DNA from: Alternaria dauci
Taxonomy: Eukaryota > Ascomycota > Dothideomycetes > Pleosporales > Pleosporaceae
Reading direction: 5' to 3'
Assembly (NCBI RefSeq): GCF_042100115.1
Contig: NC_091274.1
Span: 992,001 to 1,056,000 of the forward strand
DNA: 64,000 nucleotides
Positions 20,955 through 31,979 of this stretch are shown in pieces. The notes beneath the pieces are model-generated. The model saw nothing but the letters and a program-made list of their open reading frames with translations, searched no databases and was not told the DNA's origin. Position 1 is the stretch's first letter. Each line of letters opens with the position of its first letter. A program made the position numbers and the translations under genes.

Positions 20955-23903
20955 ATGTCCCTTACCGACTCGGAACTCGAGCTGGTCAGCTCGCAGCTGC
21001 AGCGCGAGAACGACGACATCCCCGAGGAGCCCGACATGATCCTCTCCTCAGACGCCGAGAACGGCCAGCTATCTGCTCCACCATCACGGATCGCTGCCCG
21101 CTTCTATCGCCATACAAGCAACCGTCGCAAGTCGTCGGCTACCTCGTCCCGCCGAAATTCGCTGTCGTCGACACATTCGCATACGTCGAATCGATCGTTT
21201 CGCAACAGCTGCCAGAGCCACCATGTCGCCCAGCACCTTCGCCGTGCCTCTATACTCGAAGATCGCAAGGCCAGGCTGGCAGACCGGGCAGCGCATGCTG
21301 AGCAGGTCAGGCTACGTGCTGCCTTAGCCAAGGCTACTCCACGTGGCTCCAACAGTGAAGAGAGGGCGTTGGCAGCACAGCAGGCTCGCGAGAAACATCT
21401 GGCTCAAGTAGCCGCGTCCTGTGCCGAGGAAGTGAGGAGAGCCAAGAAGATTGCCGAAGACATGAAAGAGCGCAAGGCCGCCGAGGAACGACGGTACCGC
21501 TCCGAGATGGAGGAGAAGCTCGCAGAAGCCGAGAAGCGGAGACTGGAGTACAAGCGCAACCCCAGACGACCACGGACCGCCAGCTCGCCTCCCGCTGATG
21601 TCAAGATACGCACCGAGCGCCCCATCGTGTCCACGGAAGATGCTGCCAAAAGGATCCAGGCTGCCTGGAGAGGCAAAGTTAGGAGTAACATCGTCACGGA
21701 ATGGCTACAGCTCGGTCTGTCCATCGAGATGGTCCAAGAGACTAGTTTTGAAGTCATTACGGGCATGCTCGCGGGCGACAAGCTACTCAGGACCACCGAT
21801 AGAATCATGACACTGTTTGTCCTGCTTCCCGACGCGGATCCAGCCTCCCGCAGTGCTGCCGTCAGGACCTTCCTCTCTGCGTACCTCATCCTTGGACATC
21901 CTACACATGTTTTCAGTCGAGACGGCGACCAGGAACAGGATCTCATCACCAAAGCCAAAGACCTCGTCATCAGCTTCGAATCTGCTCTGGCAAAGCTGAC
22001 CAGACTCAACTCGTACACTCCCTCACCCACGCGTACAGAAACTGTACTGCTGGCTCACAGCGCTTTCGTCACCGCTTTCAACGACTGGAAAGCTCGCGAC
22101 TCCTCCGCGCTTATCGAAACAATGGTAGCTTCGTTTGTCAGCCTCGACGAAATATGGCAAAGTGTCAAGGACGCGACGGTCGACGAGGTTGCAAACGAGT
22201 ATAGGAATGGCATCAGGGATAACCAGGCTATTCTGCTGAGTAAAATTAAGAAGTTGGCAGGGCCCGATAAAGCTCTTACCTTGATCAGGAAAGCCATACG
22301 CGAAAGCCGAAGGTCAAGGCCAAAGAAGAGGCTCGCCGGAGACACTGTACGGCCGCGTGTTGCAAGTGACTCAACACCAGAATCCCCTCTGTCAGCCGAT
22401 AGTGCGGCCAAGCAGGCTGAAGCTGCTTCAGAGCTTGCAGCTTCTGGACAATCTGGGCTCCAAGATTCCACTGCTCAGGGCCATCAGGCACAGTCGCTGT
22501 CCAAGGTCTTCACGGTCGTGCCCGATAACCGCGTTCTCGTCCACGAGCTGTCTATTGACAAAGACTACCGCATCGATCCTTCGCCGACGGCTGACTTGCG
22601 CGATGCTCTCAACCGTGAGCTCTGCGACGCAATGCGGCGAGGGTTCGAAGAAGGCGACAGCACAAACTGGACTGCTGCCATGGCGGAGAACATACGGGGG
22701 AAGCTGCTGCGGCTTCTGAAACCGGGCAACTCAATGCACACACTCATTTCCGAGACTCTAGATCCCGAGCATGTCAGCAGGCAGTGCAGTCAAGGCGTCT
22801 TCTCTTACGGAAAGTTCTTCGATTTCATTGCTAGCATCCTTCCTAAGCTTTGCGCACCTTTCCGAGACACTGAGGTTCAGTCGCTTGCCGAGGAGTTGCA
22901 AGAGGAAGGCGAACTTTCAAGCATGATCGAGAAACTTTTCAAGATCCTGCATGTCATCGATCTTCTGTCATTGGACTACTCAAACTTCCTGTTGATGAAC
23001 GCCGCACCGACACTCATCAAGGAGGCTGTTGGGTACGAGCAAAGCATGTTCACCCAGGACCTGGAGGAAAACAACCTTACTCTCGACCGCACACGCAGAT
23101 GGTGGCGCAGCGCAGCAGTCAATATGCATACCGAAGCTGACCGTCGTGATCCTTGGAGTCAGGCAAACCCCATCAACCGCCCTACAGCACACAAAATCTA
23201 CGCTCGTGGTCTCGTCGACCTCGCAATCGCCACGCCGCCACTGCGAAGCTCTGAGCTGCCAGAGACACTCGAACTTGATCGTGCACGCATCTCGCGCATC
23301 CGCGAGGACGCACTTCGCATAACAACGATTGGCGGTATCTTGCTTACGGCAAAGAATCTGCTCAAACGCGACGTGCGCGCACAGTGGAAGTCTGAAGCGA
23401 ACAAAATGTGGTTGGTGTTGAAGGAGAACGGATACATGTCTGACCCTTCTACTCCCTCGAAGATCTCTTCTCTCCTTGAGTCGTCTCGCAACATGCCATC
23501 AGCAACGCGCTCCCAGCTCTCCTCCACAATCACGCGTCTTCTTACGCAAGCCGAAGCTGGCAAGCTGTCTGACCCTGTTATGAAGGTTTTGTTCCAAAGA
23601 CTAAGAACTCATATCTTCAACCGCGTAAGCGCCAGCAGCTCTGGCGAGCGCGTCAAAGCTGCTAGTACCGCCACTGAAGGGCTTGCTACTACTGGTCTAC
23701 CAGAGTTCGTATCTCAAGTCGCAGATATCTGTGAGCAGCTTGGCAAAGTTGGCGAAGTGGACCGTAAATGCCACGGCAAGTGGTATGAGGAGATTGCCGA
23801 GGAGATGGAGAGGCTAGGCCTTGAGGGAGGCGAGGAGTTGACCAGAAGCTCGAGTGCAGATAGCGAGGCTGTCGCCTCGACGAGCTCCGAGTCTTCTATG
23901 TAA
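20955..23903 (+). CDS. TCP11-domain protein with IQ motif (Sok1-like)
   Basis: Intronless 982-residue protein. Residues 1-95 are disordered and Ser/Arg-rich. Residues about 95-205 are a highly charged helix or coiled coil (RKARLADRAAHAEQ, EERRYRSEMEEKLAEAEKRR). An IQ calmodulin-binding motif follows at about 228-245 (AAKRIQAAWRGKVRSN). From about 250 to 940 it matches the T-complex protein 11 family, with recognisable pieces LFKILHVIDLLSLDYSN and ALRITTIGGILLTAKN. In yeast the family member Sok1 is a high-copy suppressor of protein kinase A loss, and fungal homologues are linked to cAMP signalling; that role is inference here. The tail is Ser-rich. The start follows the CA repeat and is the first ATG of the frame. 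Confidence 0.88.
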   Translation: MSLTDSELELVSSQLQRENDDIPEEPDMILSSDAENGQLSAPPSRIAARFYRHTSNRRKSSATSSRRNSLSSTHSHTSNRSFRNSCQSHHVAQHLRRASILEDRKARLADRAAHAEQVRLRAALAKATPRGSNSEERALAAQQAREKHLAQVAASCAEEVRRAKKIAEDMKERKAAEERRYRSEMEEKLAEAEKRRLEYKRNPRRPRTASSPPADVKIRTERPIVSTEDAAKRIQAAWRGKVRSNIVTEWLQLGLSIEMVQETSFEVITGMLAGDKLLRTTDRIMTLFVLLPDADPASRSAAVRTFLSAYLILGHPTHVFSRDGDQEQDLITKAKDLVISFESALAKLTRLNSYTPSPTRTETVLLAHSAFVTAFNDWKARDSSALIETMVASFVSLDEIWQSVKDATVDEVANEYRNGIRDNQAILLSKIKKLAGPDKALTLIRKAIRESRRSRPKKRLAGDTVRPRVASDSTPESPLSADSAAKQAEAASELAASGQSGLQDSTAQGHQAQSLSKVFTVVPDNRVLVHELSIDKDYRIDPSPTADLRDALNRELCDAMRRGFEEGDSTNWTAAMAENIRGKLLRLLKPGNSMHTLISETLDPEHVSRQCSQGVFSYGKFFDFIASILPKLCAPFRDTEVQSLAEELQEEGELSSMIEKLFKILHVIDLLSLDYSNFLLMNAAPTLIKEAVGYEQSMFTQDLEENNLTLDRTRRWWRSAAVNMHTEADRRDPWSQANPINRPTAHKIYARGLVDLAIATPPLRSSELPETLELDRARISRIREDALRITTIGGILLTAKNLLKRDVRAQWKSEANKMWLVLKENGYMSDPSTPSKISSLLESSRNMPSATRSQLSSTITRLLTQAEAGKLSDPVMKVLFQRLRTHIFNRVSASSSGERVKAASTATEGLATTGLPEFVSQVADICEQLGKVGEVDRKCHGKWYEEIAEEMERLGLEGGEELTRSSSADSEAVASTSSESSM

Positions 23904-25059
23904 GATAGTCGGGTAATAGCTGGGATGCTGTAATGTGGGTACATGTGGACCATTACCGGCGTTTTCGTTTCCTTCTATTCTTCTTCGCTCAGACACGCAC
24001 TCTGTTTGTTTCTTGGTATTATATTGATATACTGTCGTTTACTGCATGGCGCTGTGGTGTTGATTGCTTTAGGTCCGGGATAGGATTACGGGCTATGAGC
24101 ATACACGAATCACTCTGGGTTGATCGTTTTTCGAGTTATAACGTACACCATTTCAGCTAGTTTTGATTGCTTGAATCAATACACATGACCTTTCCTACAC
24201 TTTTGTCGCTTCTAGCCATCCGTCTGCGTACAAAGCACTGTGTTACAGTAGTGGTGCATGCTAGATGATCGAGGACTATCAATTGGCGTGCAAATTATCT
24301 CAGTCTTAATACGGTAAATGTATCCCATGAGGCTGAGCGTTCTACAACAATACCAGCTATGCATGATTGAGTTCTCTGAATCGTATTCTGCTGACTGAAA
24401 TAGGCATGATGGTGTATAGCGCAGTAGCCAGCTATTGAGTATGGATCCACAACGCGTTGTTCAGACCAGTCGCTGTGCTTGGCATAAGTAGTCGTCTTAA
24501 CCGACGTCAGAAGCGGTAGGAACCCAAGTAACAGACGGCTTGAGCCACAAAACGTTGCAACGGACTGAGTGGGTCATATCAGCGAGGGAACCTGTTCAGC
24601 TTGAACAGCCCTGGGGCTTCAGAAGGCTGGTAGGCTAGCCCTGGGTGAAGCCTAGGTCACTTGGCTGGAGACTACGGAAACTACCGGTAATGTAAAGAGC
24701 AATGACACATGTGGCTTAACATTCTATTCGCTAGCTTTATGGCACATGGCTGTCATTCGGGAAACGTACCCGTAATCTTGATGGTGGATTTGGTAGTGTC
24801 AGGAGGGAAACGTATACATTGGTAGCCAATACAGTAATCGAATGAGTTTACTGCCCCGTCACTTGGGCTTACGCTGACTTGTAGTGTTCCCAAGCTAAGA
24901 GTAGCCTTTACTATCTTCCTCGTGGTGATAGGGTGGCCGAGTGGATCGGAGGTATATCCTCCTTGGGCGTTTGACAAGGCACAGGCCATTGATGAAGAAG
25001 CTAAGGGTGAGCCGTCTCGTTGTCGCTGAGCTGATATGTAGCAACGTCGTCTGAAAATC
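23904..25059. other. Intergenic between two 3' ends, with one small ORF
   Basis: About 1.15 kb between the TCP11 stop (+) and the Yvh1 stop (-). It contains the 79-codon ORF at 24753-24989 on the minus strand, listed separately, and otherwise nothing that I can identify. Confidence 0.5.
24753..24989 (-). other. Small protein-like ORF, possible remnant exon
   Basis: The frame reads MACALSNAQGGYTSDPLGHP and continues to CIGYQCIRFPPDTTKSTIKI. Composition is balanced and looks coding. The frame is also open upstream of the ATG without another Met. Near its 3' end the sequence GGGTACGT could be a donor, after which a reading ATCVIALYITGSF in a downstream segment is possible. There is no signal peptide in the visible frame. 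It begins only about 70 bp beyond the Yvh1 stop on the same strand, a poor place for a promoter. It may be a decayed small secreted protein or a chance ORF. I do not recognise it. Confidence 0.25.
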
Positions 25060-26506
25060 TCATAGGTTCTCCTTTGACTGAACTGCTCCTAGCGGAGGCG
25101 GACCTGAAGCTCCCGGTGGACGCCGGATGCCAAAGTTTGCTTTTCTTGCTTCATCGATTCGACCTTTGGAAAGGCTAATACCGGGGACGACCCACTCGCC
25201 ACAACTACATTGCATCCCCTGCCAGGCGTACTTGCCTACATTGGTGTGGCATTTTGGACACTCTAGACGCCCTTCCAGCTTGCCTTGTTCGAGCTCGGGA
25301 CGCATCCACGACAGGGGATCAAGGAAGTAGTGCGCACAGTTCCGCGACGGGACTGTCTGAGCTTCCGCATTTTGGTCGCTGACAGATGGAGTCGACTCGT
25401 GCGATAGTAGATATTGCGACGTTGCTAATGCTCGTCTGCATCTTCGTAAGCGCTGAGCAAGATAGGCGGCAACATGCTGTACGGTGACACTAATCATGTC
25501 TTGCCACAACTCCACTTACCTGCATTTCCGACATCTCAATTCGAAACCGGAAGATTCGTCGGCGACATGTTCGTCTTCGAAGCGAATCTTGTCCGCCTCT
25601 GGAGCTTGGCCACACGCGCGGCTCAGCTCGATTTCCCGTTGGTAAACCCATCGTTGATAGGCCGGGGTGTCTTCTACATTTTCAGGTGTCTGCATCTCAC
25701 CGTATAGCTCCAGCTGTTTCATGAAGCCCTCGTTTGGTTCACAGATGGAACGCGCTTGCCGAACGTGGGACAAAGCCTCCGAAGGGCTGATGTTGTGCTC
25801 TTGCATCAAATAAGCGATGACGACGGTAGCCGATCGTGACTTGCCCATAGCACTAGAAAGAAGGTTGTGGTTGGCATCTTGATACGAGTGGCTGAGAACA
25901 AATAGAGTGGCAACTGGGCGGTGTGTGTCGGGAGAACATGGCAGAAAACGGAAGGCGAGAAAAGATGAAAAACACAATGCAGGACGCGCGGAAAGCAAAA
26001 TTGGGCTGCATGCATTGCACACCAGTGACGAGGCCTTGGGGCTGTTGTCGTTTGTGAAGATGGCAAAATTGCCAAGCAAGGCAATCGTCGGCGGCGATCC
26101 AAAGTTGTTGGATATGCAAGGCTTCAGCTTGACCAGGATGTTGACTTACCAATGCACCAAGACTCCGCCACCTCCCTTAAGCCCCTCCCGTATGAAGCGA
26201 TTTGTGGCAGGGAAATGCTCCAATAGATTTTCGTCTTCGACATCGTCGACCTCTACCACCATGTGCTTGAAGGGGCCGAACAAGTCTTGATCTAGTGGTG
26301 TGCGCAATACCGACAGGACGTGCGTGATGTTAGCCTGCTGGAGGGCCTCGCGCCGTCGCAGAGTGAACATGCTATGCAGCACTGGTTAGACAGTCGTCCG
26401 GTGACCCCAGACTTGAGCCATGGGGCAGATGCGAAACGATAGTCGCCATTACGTACCCACCAATATACAGGTTCAAGTCCCCGGGCACTCTGTCGATGAG
26501 CGCCAT
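25060..26506 (-). CDS. YVH1: Yvh1-type dual-specificity phosphatase with C-terminal zinc-binding domain
   Basis: Four exons on the minus strand, 26506-26457, 26371-26150, 25852-25520 and 25435-25060, encode 326 residues. Introns are 85, 297 and 84 nt, all GT-AG; the 297-nt one splits the catalytic Cys codon. The phosphatase domain has [14 protein letters not shown] and the signature VHC-AMGKSRS with Cys about 91. The C-terminus has [18 protein letters not shown], then [20 protein letters not shown] and [11 protein letters not shown], the Cys-rich zinc module that defines Yvh1/DUSP12. Yvh1 releases Mrt4 from pre-60S ribosomes in the cytoplasm; in yeast this needs the zinc domain and not the phosphatase activity. 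The start ATG precedes the conserved [11 protein letters not shown]. The short distance from ATG to that motif fits the family. Confidence 0.9.
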
Positions 26507-27079
26507 GATGGGCGAAGCGAGGTCTCCGAGAGCAACCGGACGCCGGAGATGAGTGTACGGTGATCAACAAATCTAAAAGACGCGCGCGTTGTTGAAGGGG
26601 TGTGTGTAAGAGAGAGGGTCTAATTTTGACCGAGGGTTTCTGATCGCGCGTCCCCGCCAAAATTGCGGATCACCAGGAAATGCATCTGTCATGGACCTGA
26701 TTACATCGCAAGCATCCTTTTACTTGCGAATTCTCTCATTTGAGAGAACCTGTTCCTGGTTATATCGCCAAAACAAACAAACAAGTAGCACGTTGGAGCA
26801 GCTGCCGAGCATCCTATTCATCTATGTTGAGGTTGATTGGCTCAATGTATGAGCCTGCCCAAGGTTGCGGCCAAGAATCAGAGAATGCACCACCATCTTT
26901 AGAGACACGATCGAGCTAGTTTCTCATAGCCTTATAGCTACAGACACACTACATCTTTTGTCCGCCCGTACTTTCCCTTAGTTCATGTTTCCTAGCGAGA
27001 CCCTTTGTAATAAGATCTGTCATCAAGAAGAGTCATGTGTCGTTGCAGTAAACGGCATCTTCCGTACAAGACCGCGGAG

Positions 27080-27720
27080 CTACACACTATGGATCAGGGA
27101 CTGCATACCATTGACATGGGTGGGTTTATAGTTTGAATCGAAGAATTCCAGTTGCACGAAGACTTCCCGAGGCCGTCTGTTTGCTGCGCCCCGAACATGT
27201 CGTCCAAGTAGCGCGGTCAGCCATGATTGTGGACAGCGGTCAATGAGTGCCATAGTCTGTCTCGTGTCAGTGATGTGGTGTTGCTCCCATTGTAAGACAC
27301 GCAATATTGCAGCCCGTTACCGACAGCCTGAAATAGCGGATTGCTCGTACTCCCCGGTTGCTTGCAGGGCTGCGATGGCGCGTCGTCCCGCATCTCGGCG
27401 AAGCGCATCAGTGCTTTGGCAAACGGGTAGAGACGCGGTAGTTGCACATTTTTCTTCGAGGCATCCCGTATCGCCGACGAGATAAAGAAGTCGCTGACAT
27501 CACCCGAGACTTGCTGGTTCGCGCCGTCTCAAAGTGGCCGAACCACCGCTTATCCGACCACAAAGCAGGACCCACCTGCCGGTGAAAAGCAACGTACCAT
27601 GTAGGTACCACTGTTGGCCTTGCAGTGAAGCTTCGGCCCCAATCCGATACCGATACCCCGGAGTAATACTCGTGTCGTCTGCATATTGCCGCTCGTGACA
27701 GCACGAGGTACCCTGGAATG
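27080..27720 (-). pseudogene. Unidentified multi-exon gene fragment, probably decayed
   Basis: Three coding-like blocks follow one another on the minus strand. Block 1 (about 27720-27576) reads VPRAVTSGNMQTTRVLLRGI and ends FSPA; it resembles an ankyrin second helix. A 48-nt GTGGGT...TTTGAG intron (27575-27528) joins it in frame to block 2 (27527-27325), with DFFISSAIRDASKKNVQLPR and LYPFAKALMRFAEMRDD. Block 3 (27256-27080) reads TMALIDRCPQSWLTALLGRH and ends at a stop after MQSLIHSV. The junction of blocks 2 and 3 has no good in-frame donor: GTAACG is out of phase and GTCGGT is weak. Upstream of block 1 I find no start codon with a coherent protein. I do not recognise the family. It may be a degenerate gene or one with unusual splicing. 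Confidence 0.4.
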
Positions 27721-28792
27721 CACCATGGACACAGCCCCATGGAGAACATGCGTAAGGCTACCGCAGCAGACGCCAATCGAGATAGGGGAGCAGATGGAGG
27801 GTGGTGTTTTCGGTTTGTACAACGAGTGTAGTTGCCAAAAATACCATGGAGGGGAGCAGGGAGTGCGATATCTCAGACGGGCAGCCTGTGTCGCATTGGC
27901 TGCCGGAGATAGTGCACGCCCCGCCGTGCATTTCGATTTCATGGCAGAGAGCTGGCCGCTCAGGATGCAGGTATACCTGGATAGTGTGTAGGGCGCACGC
28001 CAGCTTCCCACGATAGCGATCAGCAGATCAGCATGGGATGGGAGAACAGCCCTCTCAGCCTGACCGATGGGTGACTACAGGTAATGGTGCAATCGATGGC
28101 GCTTGTAAGGCTGCAAGAAGCTTACTTTGTTCCAACTCCTCAGGCATCCGTGCGCACTGACTTCCGCTACCCGCACTCAAGTCTAACCCACACACGGTTG
28201 AATCTGACGCTGTGCCGTCTGCACCTTCCCCCCTCTTCCCAATCCCCATCGAGGCGAAGCGCAACGCTGGATTGTTGGACAATTTGGTCAGCTTCCCGGC
28301 ATGCAACCCTCGTCAGCCAGCGCGCCCACGCCGTCGGCATGCCTTCCAAGCCTGCCCTACCAGCCATCTCACCGTTGCACCGACCTAACGTCCTGGCAGA
28401 TCGGCTCTACTTGCTTTGCGTAATAATCGACACACAGGGCAGCTGGATGGGCGGGCGCCAATCCTTGATTGATTATTCTTGGTCCGACTGAGCTCAATGC
28501 CATGCTGCTGGGAGTCGTCTGCCGTCACGAGCAATCTACTGCGAGTTGGCCTGCCAGCGCTAATGGCAAGCCCTATGCACGAGATGAGGGTCGGGGCGTG
28601 GACCTTGAAGCTTCTCGAAAGCCAGAGCCCTCCTCCGACCGACTAAAGGGTTGCATCTTACCCCTGCTGAAGTCTCCACTGCGCTCCGTGCCAGGACAAC
28701 CAGGCATAGCCAATCACCGACAAACAAGCTCATCCAGCGTAGTGCTTTATGCTAACCGCACTCCCCGGTGGAGGGCGTTTCTTCTGGTCCAT

Positions 28793-28842
28793 CTGTTGCT
28801 GTTGCTGTTGCCGCTGTCGCTGTTGCTACTGCTGCTGCTGCT
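28793..28842 (+). repeat. Imperfect CTG/TTG trinucleotide tract
   Basis: Runs of ctgttgctgttgctgttg and actgctgctgctgcta alternate over about 50 bp. It lies some 700 bp upstream of the zinc-finger start, probably in its promoter or leader. Confidence 0.75.
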
Positions 28843-29540
28843 ATCCAGCGGTGCCTCTGTCCTGCAGATTTCACTGCCTCTCCGGAACACTGGACGCCGA
28901 GGGACACTTCCTTCTCCCTTTTACTCCACCCGCCTCCACGCCAAGGGGCCCTACCGCCGTTCGGAAGAGTCGTGTTCCTGCTACACGGCAGCGAACAAGA
29001 CGACGCGGGACTTCCTGTCGACTTCACTCGTTGCATTGCTCGCACCGTACTGGGTTTTATGACGACTAGCCCTGGGCGAAAAGAAGCAATATCATCTTTG
29101 TGGCGGTATTGGCCAGAACCCTTCCGTTCAGCTGAAGGACCCTCTCCCTCATAGGGCTGAACATTATTTAACAGCCGCAAGCGCTAGCGCCCCCGCTTTC
29201 GCTTTTGTAAGCCTCGCCGTCGAGAATCCATCCCAACGACGCGTAAGTCCCACACGACCGCAACGGTACGTCGCATGTTTGTTTAGTACGTAGTTGTTAG
29301 ACCTCAGCTACGTCTGCACGCCTTTACTCTGTCCTCCCCTGCCTGTCTCGGCCTGTCCGTGTTGTTTCGGGCTAACGAATCTACTCTAGGTCCGTGCTCG
29401 CATACACTATCCAGTAGCGACCATACTCACTCTTCTTGCTTGTCGCGCTCGCCACATTCGCGGTGCTCGCGTGCTGCGCGAGTACGCTTCAGCTGCACCC
29501 TAGTGGCGGGCTCCCGGCGACCTCATCCTCCCTATGAGCC

Positions 29541-31979
29541 ATGTCCTCCACACCGAGTATTCGCGTATATGATTCTCAGCGTGATTCCCACCACTACCAA
29601 CTACCACACCACCGTCGACCGTCGATACCCACCCCGGCTATCGCAATGGCCATACCGAGAGTATGTAAGCTCGTGTTCCAGCTGGTGAATATATAATGGA
29701 GGGGTCTGGAGCAACTGGTGGCTCGGTCACGCGAGACATAGCTCCTGAGAGAGTCACAGAGTGCTTCAGCCGCTACCAGGACTGAATACGCTATACGAAC
29801 GGTTCACTGACTGTACCAAACTTGATAGGCACGCGAAGAGGCACCACCACCCTTGCCTCCTCCACGTCATATCGACCTCAGTGGACGAGACCCTGGTTGG
29901 CAATGGGGTAACACAAACAGCCCAAGGGACACTGGCTTTGGCGGAAATCGGCTCGCGACAGTTAGACCTGGCTCGAGCTTGTACGGTGGATCCACAGGCA
30001 GCTATCCGCGGGAGCCTTCGGTCGATATGTTTAGCCCTGCCCGCGAACCTTCCGTCTCTAGATCCGTCGACGGCATGAGCGAACACAGCAATACCAGCGA
30101 AGACGACCGTAGTACCAAAGCTCGGCCATCTCTCGGAAATCATAGGTATGGAACATTCTATTACGCTCCCCTTCAACCTAGAGAGCATGTTGTGTTGGGA
30201 TACTGCAAGATCTGGCAGTGCTTGACTGTCTTTGGTGAAGATGCGCCGTCACTACTTCACTGCTCAACCCTGGTCGTTTGGATGATTCCCACACACGGCG
30301 ATTGGTCCATGACTTGTCAAGGGTTGCTTGCACTCTTTGTGCCTACAAATCTAGCGTTGTCTCATCTGCATTCCAGTGATTGACTGACAATGTGCCATAG
30401 ACTCACGAGCGAGCGACAACTCGGTCACAAAGCCGTCCAGAACTCGTCGCATGCCTACGATAAGCAACTACTCTCAAAGATCGGTGGCCCGAATACACCC
30501 ACACGAACAACCGCACCACCACTCTCCTCTGCCACCACTCACGACCCCGCCACCTCGGATACACACGCCCCTTCTCACAAGCTCACCGGCCAACTGAAGC
30601 CATTGACTGTACCTACCATATCACCCAGTTACAACGGCTGGCGTAGTCCAGTGTTCGATTCAGCGGAATCATACAGGGCACGTTACGGTAGTATCTCAAC
30701 TCCAGGTCCTTTGGACGAGACGTCTTCTCAGCACCGCGGTAGCTACGACCACAGCATATTCTCGGATCCCGAGTTTGGTGGCATGGAGGAGAATGGAATG
30801 CGTGATCTGAACATCAACGAACGTAGCCCTGCCGAGTCAGAGGACTATCAATTAGGCCCTAAGGGTGGCCTTAAACGGCGGGCCTCGTCGCCACCCTCTG
30901 AAGCCGCGCGCGACGATCGTCCCATCCCAAGCGGCCATAATGATCTCTATCATCGCCGCTCTCAGCAAATGCTGGTTAATCGGAATTGCGCAGCTTCGCG
31001 TTTTCAGTCAAACCCAAACTCGCTATCCTCGACCGGGTCTGCAAGTCAACGCAGTGGTTCGATCGGTTCTTCTTTCGGCTTTTCAACCACTCCAAGTAGT
31101 ATGACAAGTTATTGCGGAGACCAGCGCCCTTCGCCCAGTGCGTTGTCTTCCCTGGGCGAAACAGAGTTAGGCCCCGTCTCGCCATATGCAGCTAACAGGT
31201 CCTTGGACCCTAGCCCCCGCGGGTCATTGTCACGACCTCCGCATCAGCGAGGCTTCTCCGAGTCTGAGCATCCACAGATACGAAAAATGTCTACGGAAAG
31301 CACGTTGCACTCGCGACAGAATTCAATCGCAAACCGTATATCTGGAGCTTACATTTGCGAGTGCTGCCCCAAGAAACCCAAGAAATTTGACAGTGAAGAT
31401 GAGTTAAGGTAAGTGCATGGATTCACGTTTGCCCACCGCCATTTGGTCTTGCCACCCTTGAGCGACCACGCTGACCACAGCAACAGAGCACACGAGCTAG
31501 AGAAGCAGTACATTTGCCAGTACTGTCCCAATCGCTTCAAGAACAAAAACGAAGCCGAGCGCCATCAAAATTCTCTTCATTTACGCCGACACTCTTGGTC
31601 CTGCGCTACGCTTGCCGGTCTTCATGCAGCCTTTCACCCCTCGCCTACTCGTCCAAATGTGGCAGACGTTTGTGGATTCTGCGGTGAAGAGTTTCCCAAT
31701 CCTGCAGATTGGGAAACGCGGTCTGAGCATCTGAATCATGTGCATAAGTTTGGGGAATGCAACCAAGCTAAGAAGTTCTTTCGCGCAGACCACTTCAGAC
31801 AACACTTGAAGCATAGCCATGCAGGAACCAGCGGGAAATGGACCAACATGCTAGAAAACGCCTGCATGAGAGACGAGCCGCCACCACAAGAGCGTGTTGG
31901 CTCCATGGGCTCTATTTCCGGCCCCTCAAGTCTCGCACCTAAGCCAGATGTCATTAACGAAGCACACGACGAAGCATGA
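29541..31979 (+). CDS. C2H2 zinc-finger protein, four exons
   Basis: Exons 29541-29660, 29829-30145, 30401-31408 and 31487-31979 encode 645 residues. Introns are 168, 255 and 78 nt. Residues 1-440 are disordered and Ser/Pro/Gly-rich (SIGSSFGFSTTPSS, RGSLSRPPHQRGFS). Residues about 470-600 hold the fingers: CECCPKKPKKFDSEDELRAH, then CQYCPNRFKNKNEAERHQNS with a following LH, then CGFCGEEFPNPADW and a HVHKFGECNQAKKFFRADHF segment ending QHLKHSHAGTSGKW. This Cys/His block is highly conserved among filamentous ascomycete proteins. It suggests a DNA- or RNA-binding nuclear factor; the target is unknown. The last intron has two in-frame acceptors (31480 and 31486). The second gives ELRAHELEKQ, the better family match, while the first would add Ser-Asn. 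Confidence 0.85.

Larger units (their letters stand above)
26507..29540. other. Intergenic region with a gene fragment and leader of the zinc-finger gene
   Basis: 3 kb between two divergent genes. It contains the unidentified minus-strand fragment at 27080-27720, then C-rich DNA with CTG runs near 28793-28842. The remainder up to 29540 is probably promoter and 5' leader of the C2H2 gene. A 197-codon frame at 28469-29062 is mostly poly-Leu from the CTG tract and was not accepted. Confidence 0.5.

Noticed and set aside
28469..29062. 197-codon plus-strand frame with a hydrophobic Leu run that could pass for a membrane segment
   Set aside because: The Leu run comes from the CTG tract. The rest shows no protein features, and it lies in the likely leader of the zinc-finger gene.
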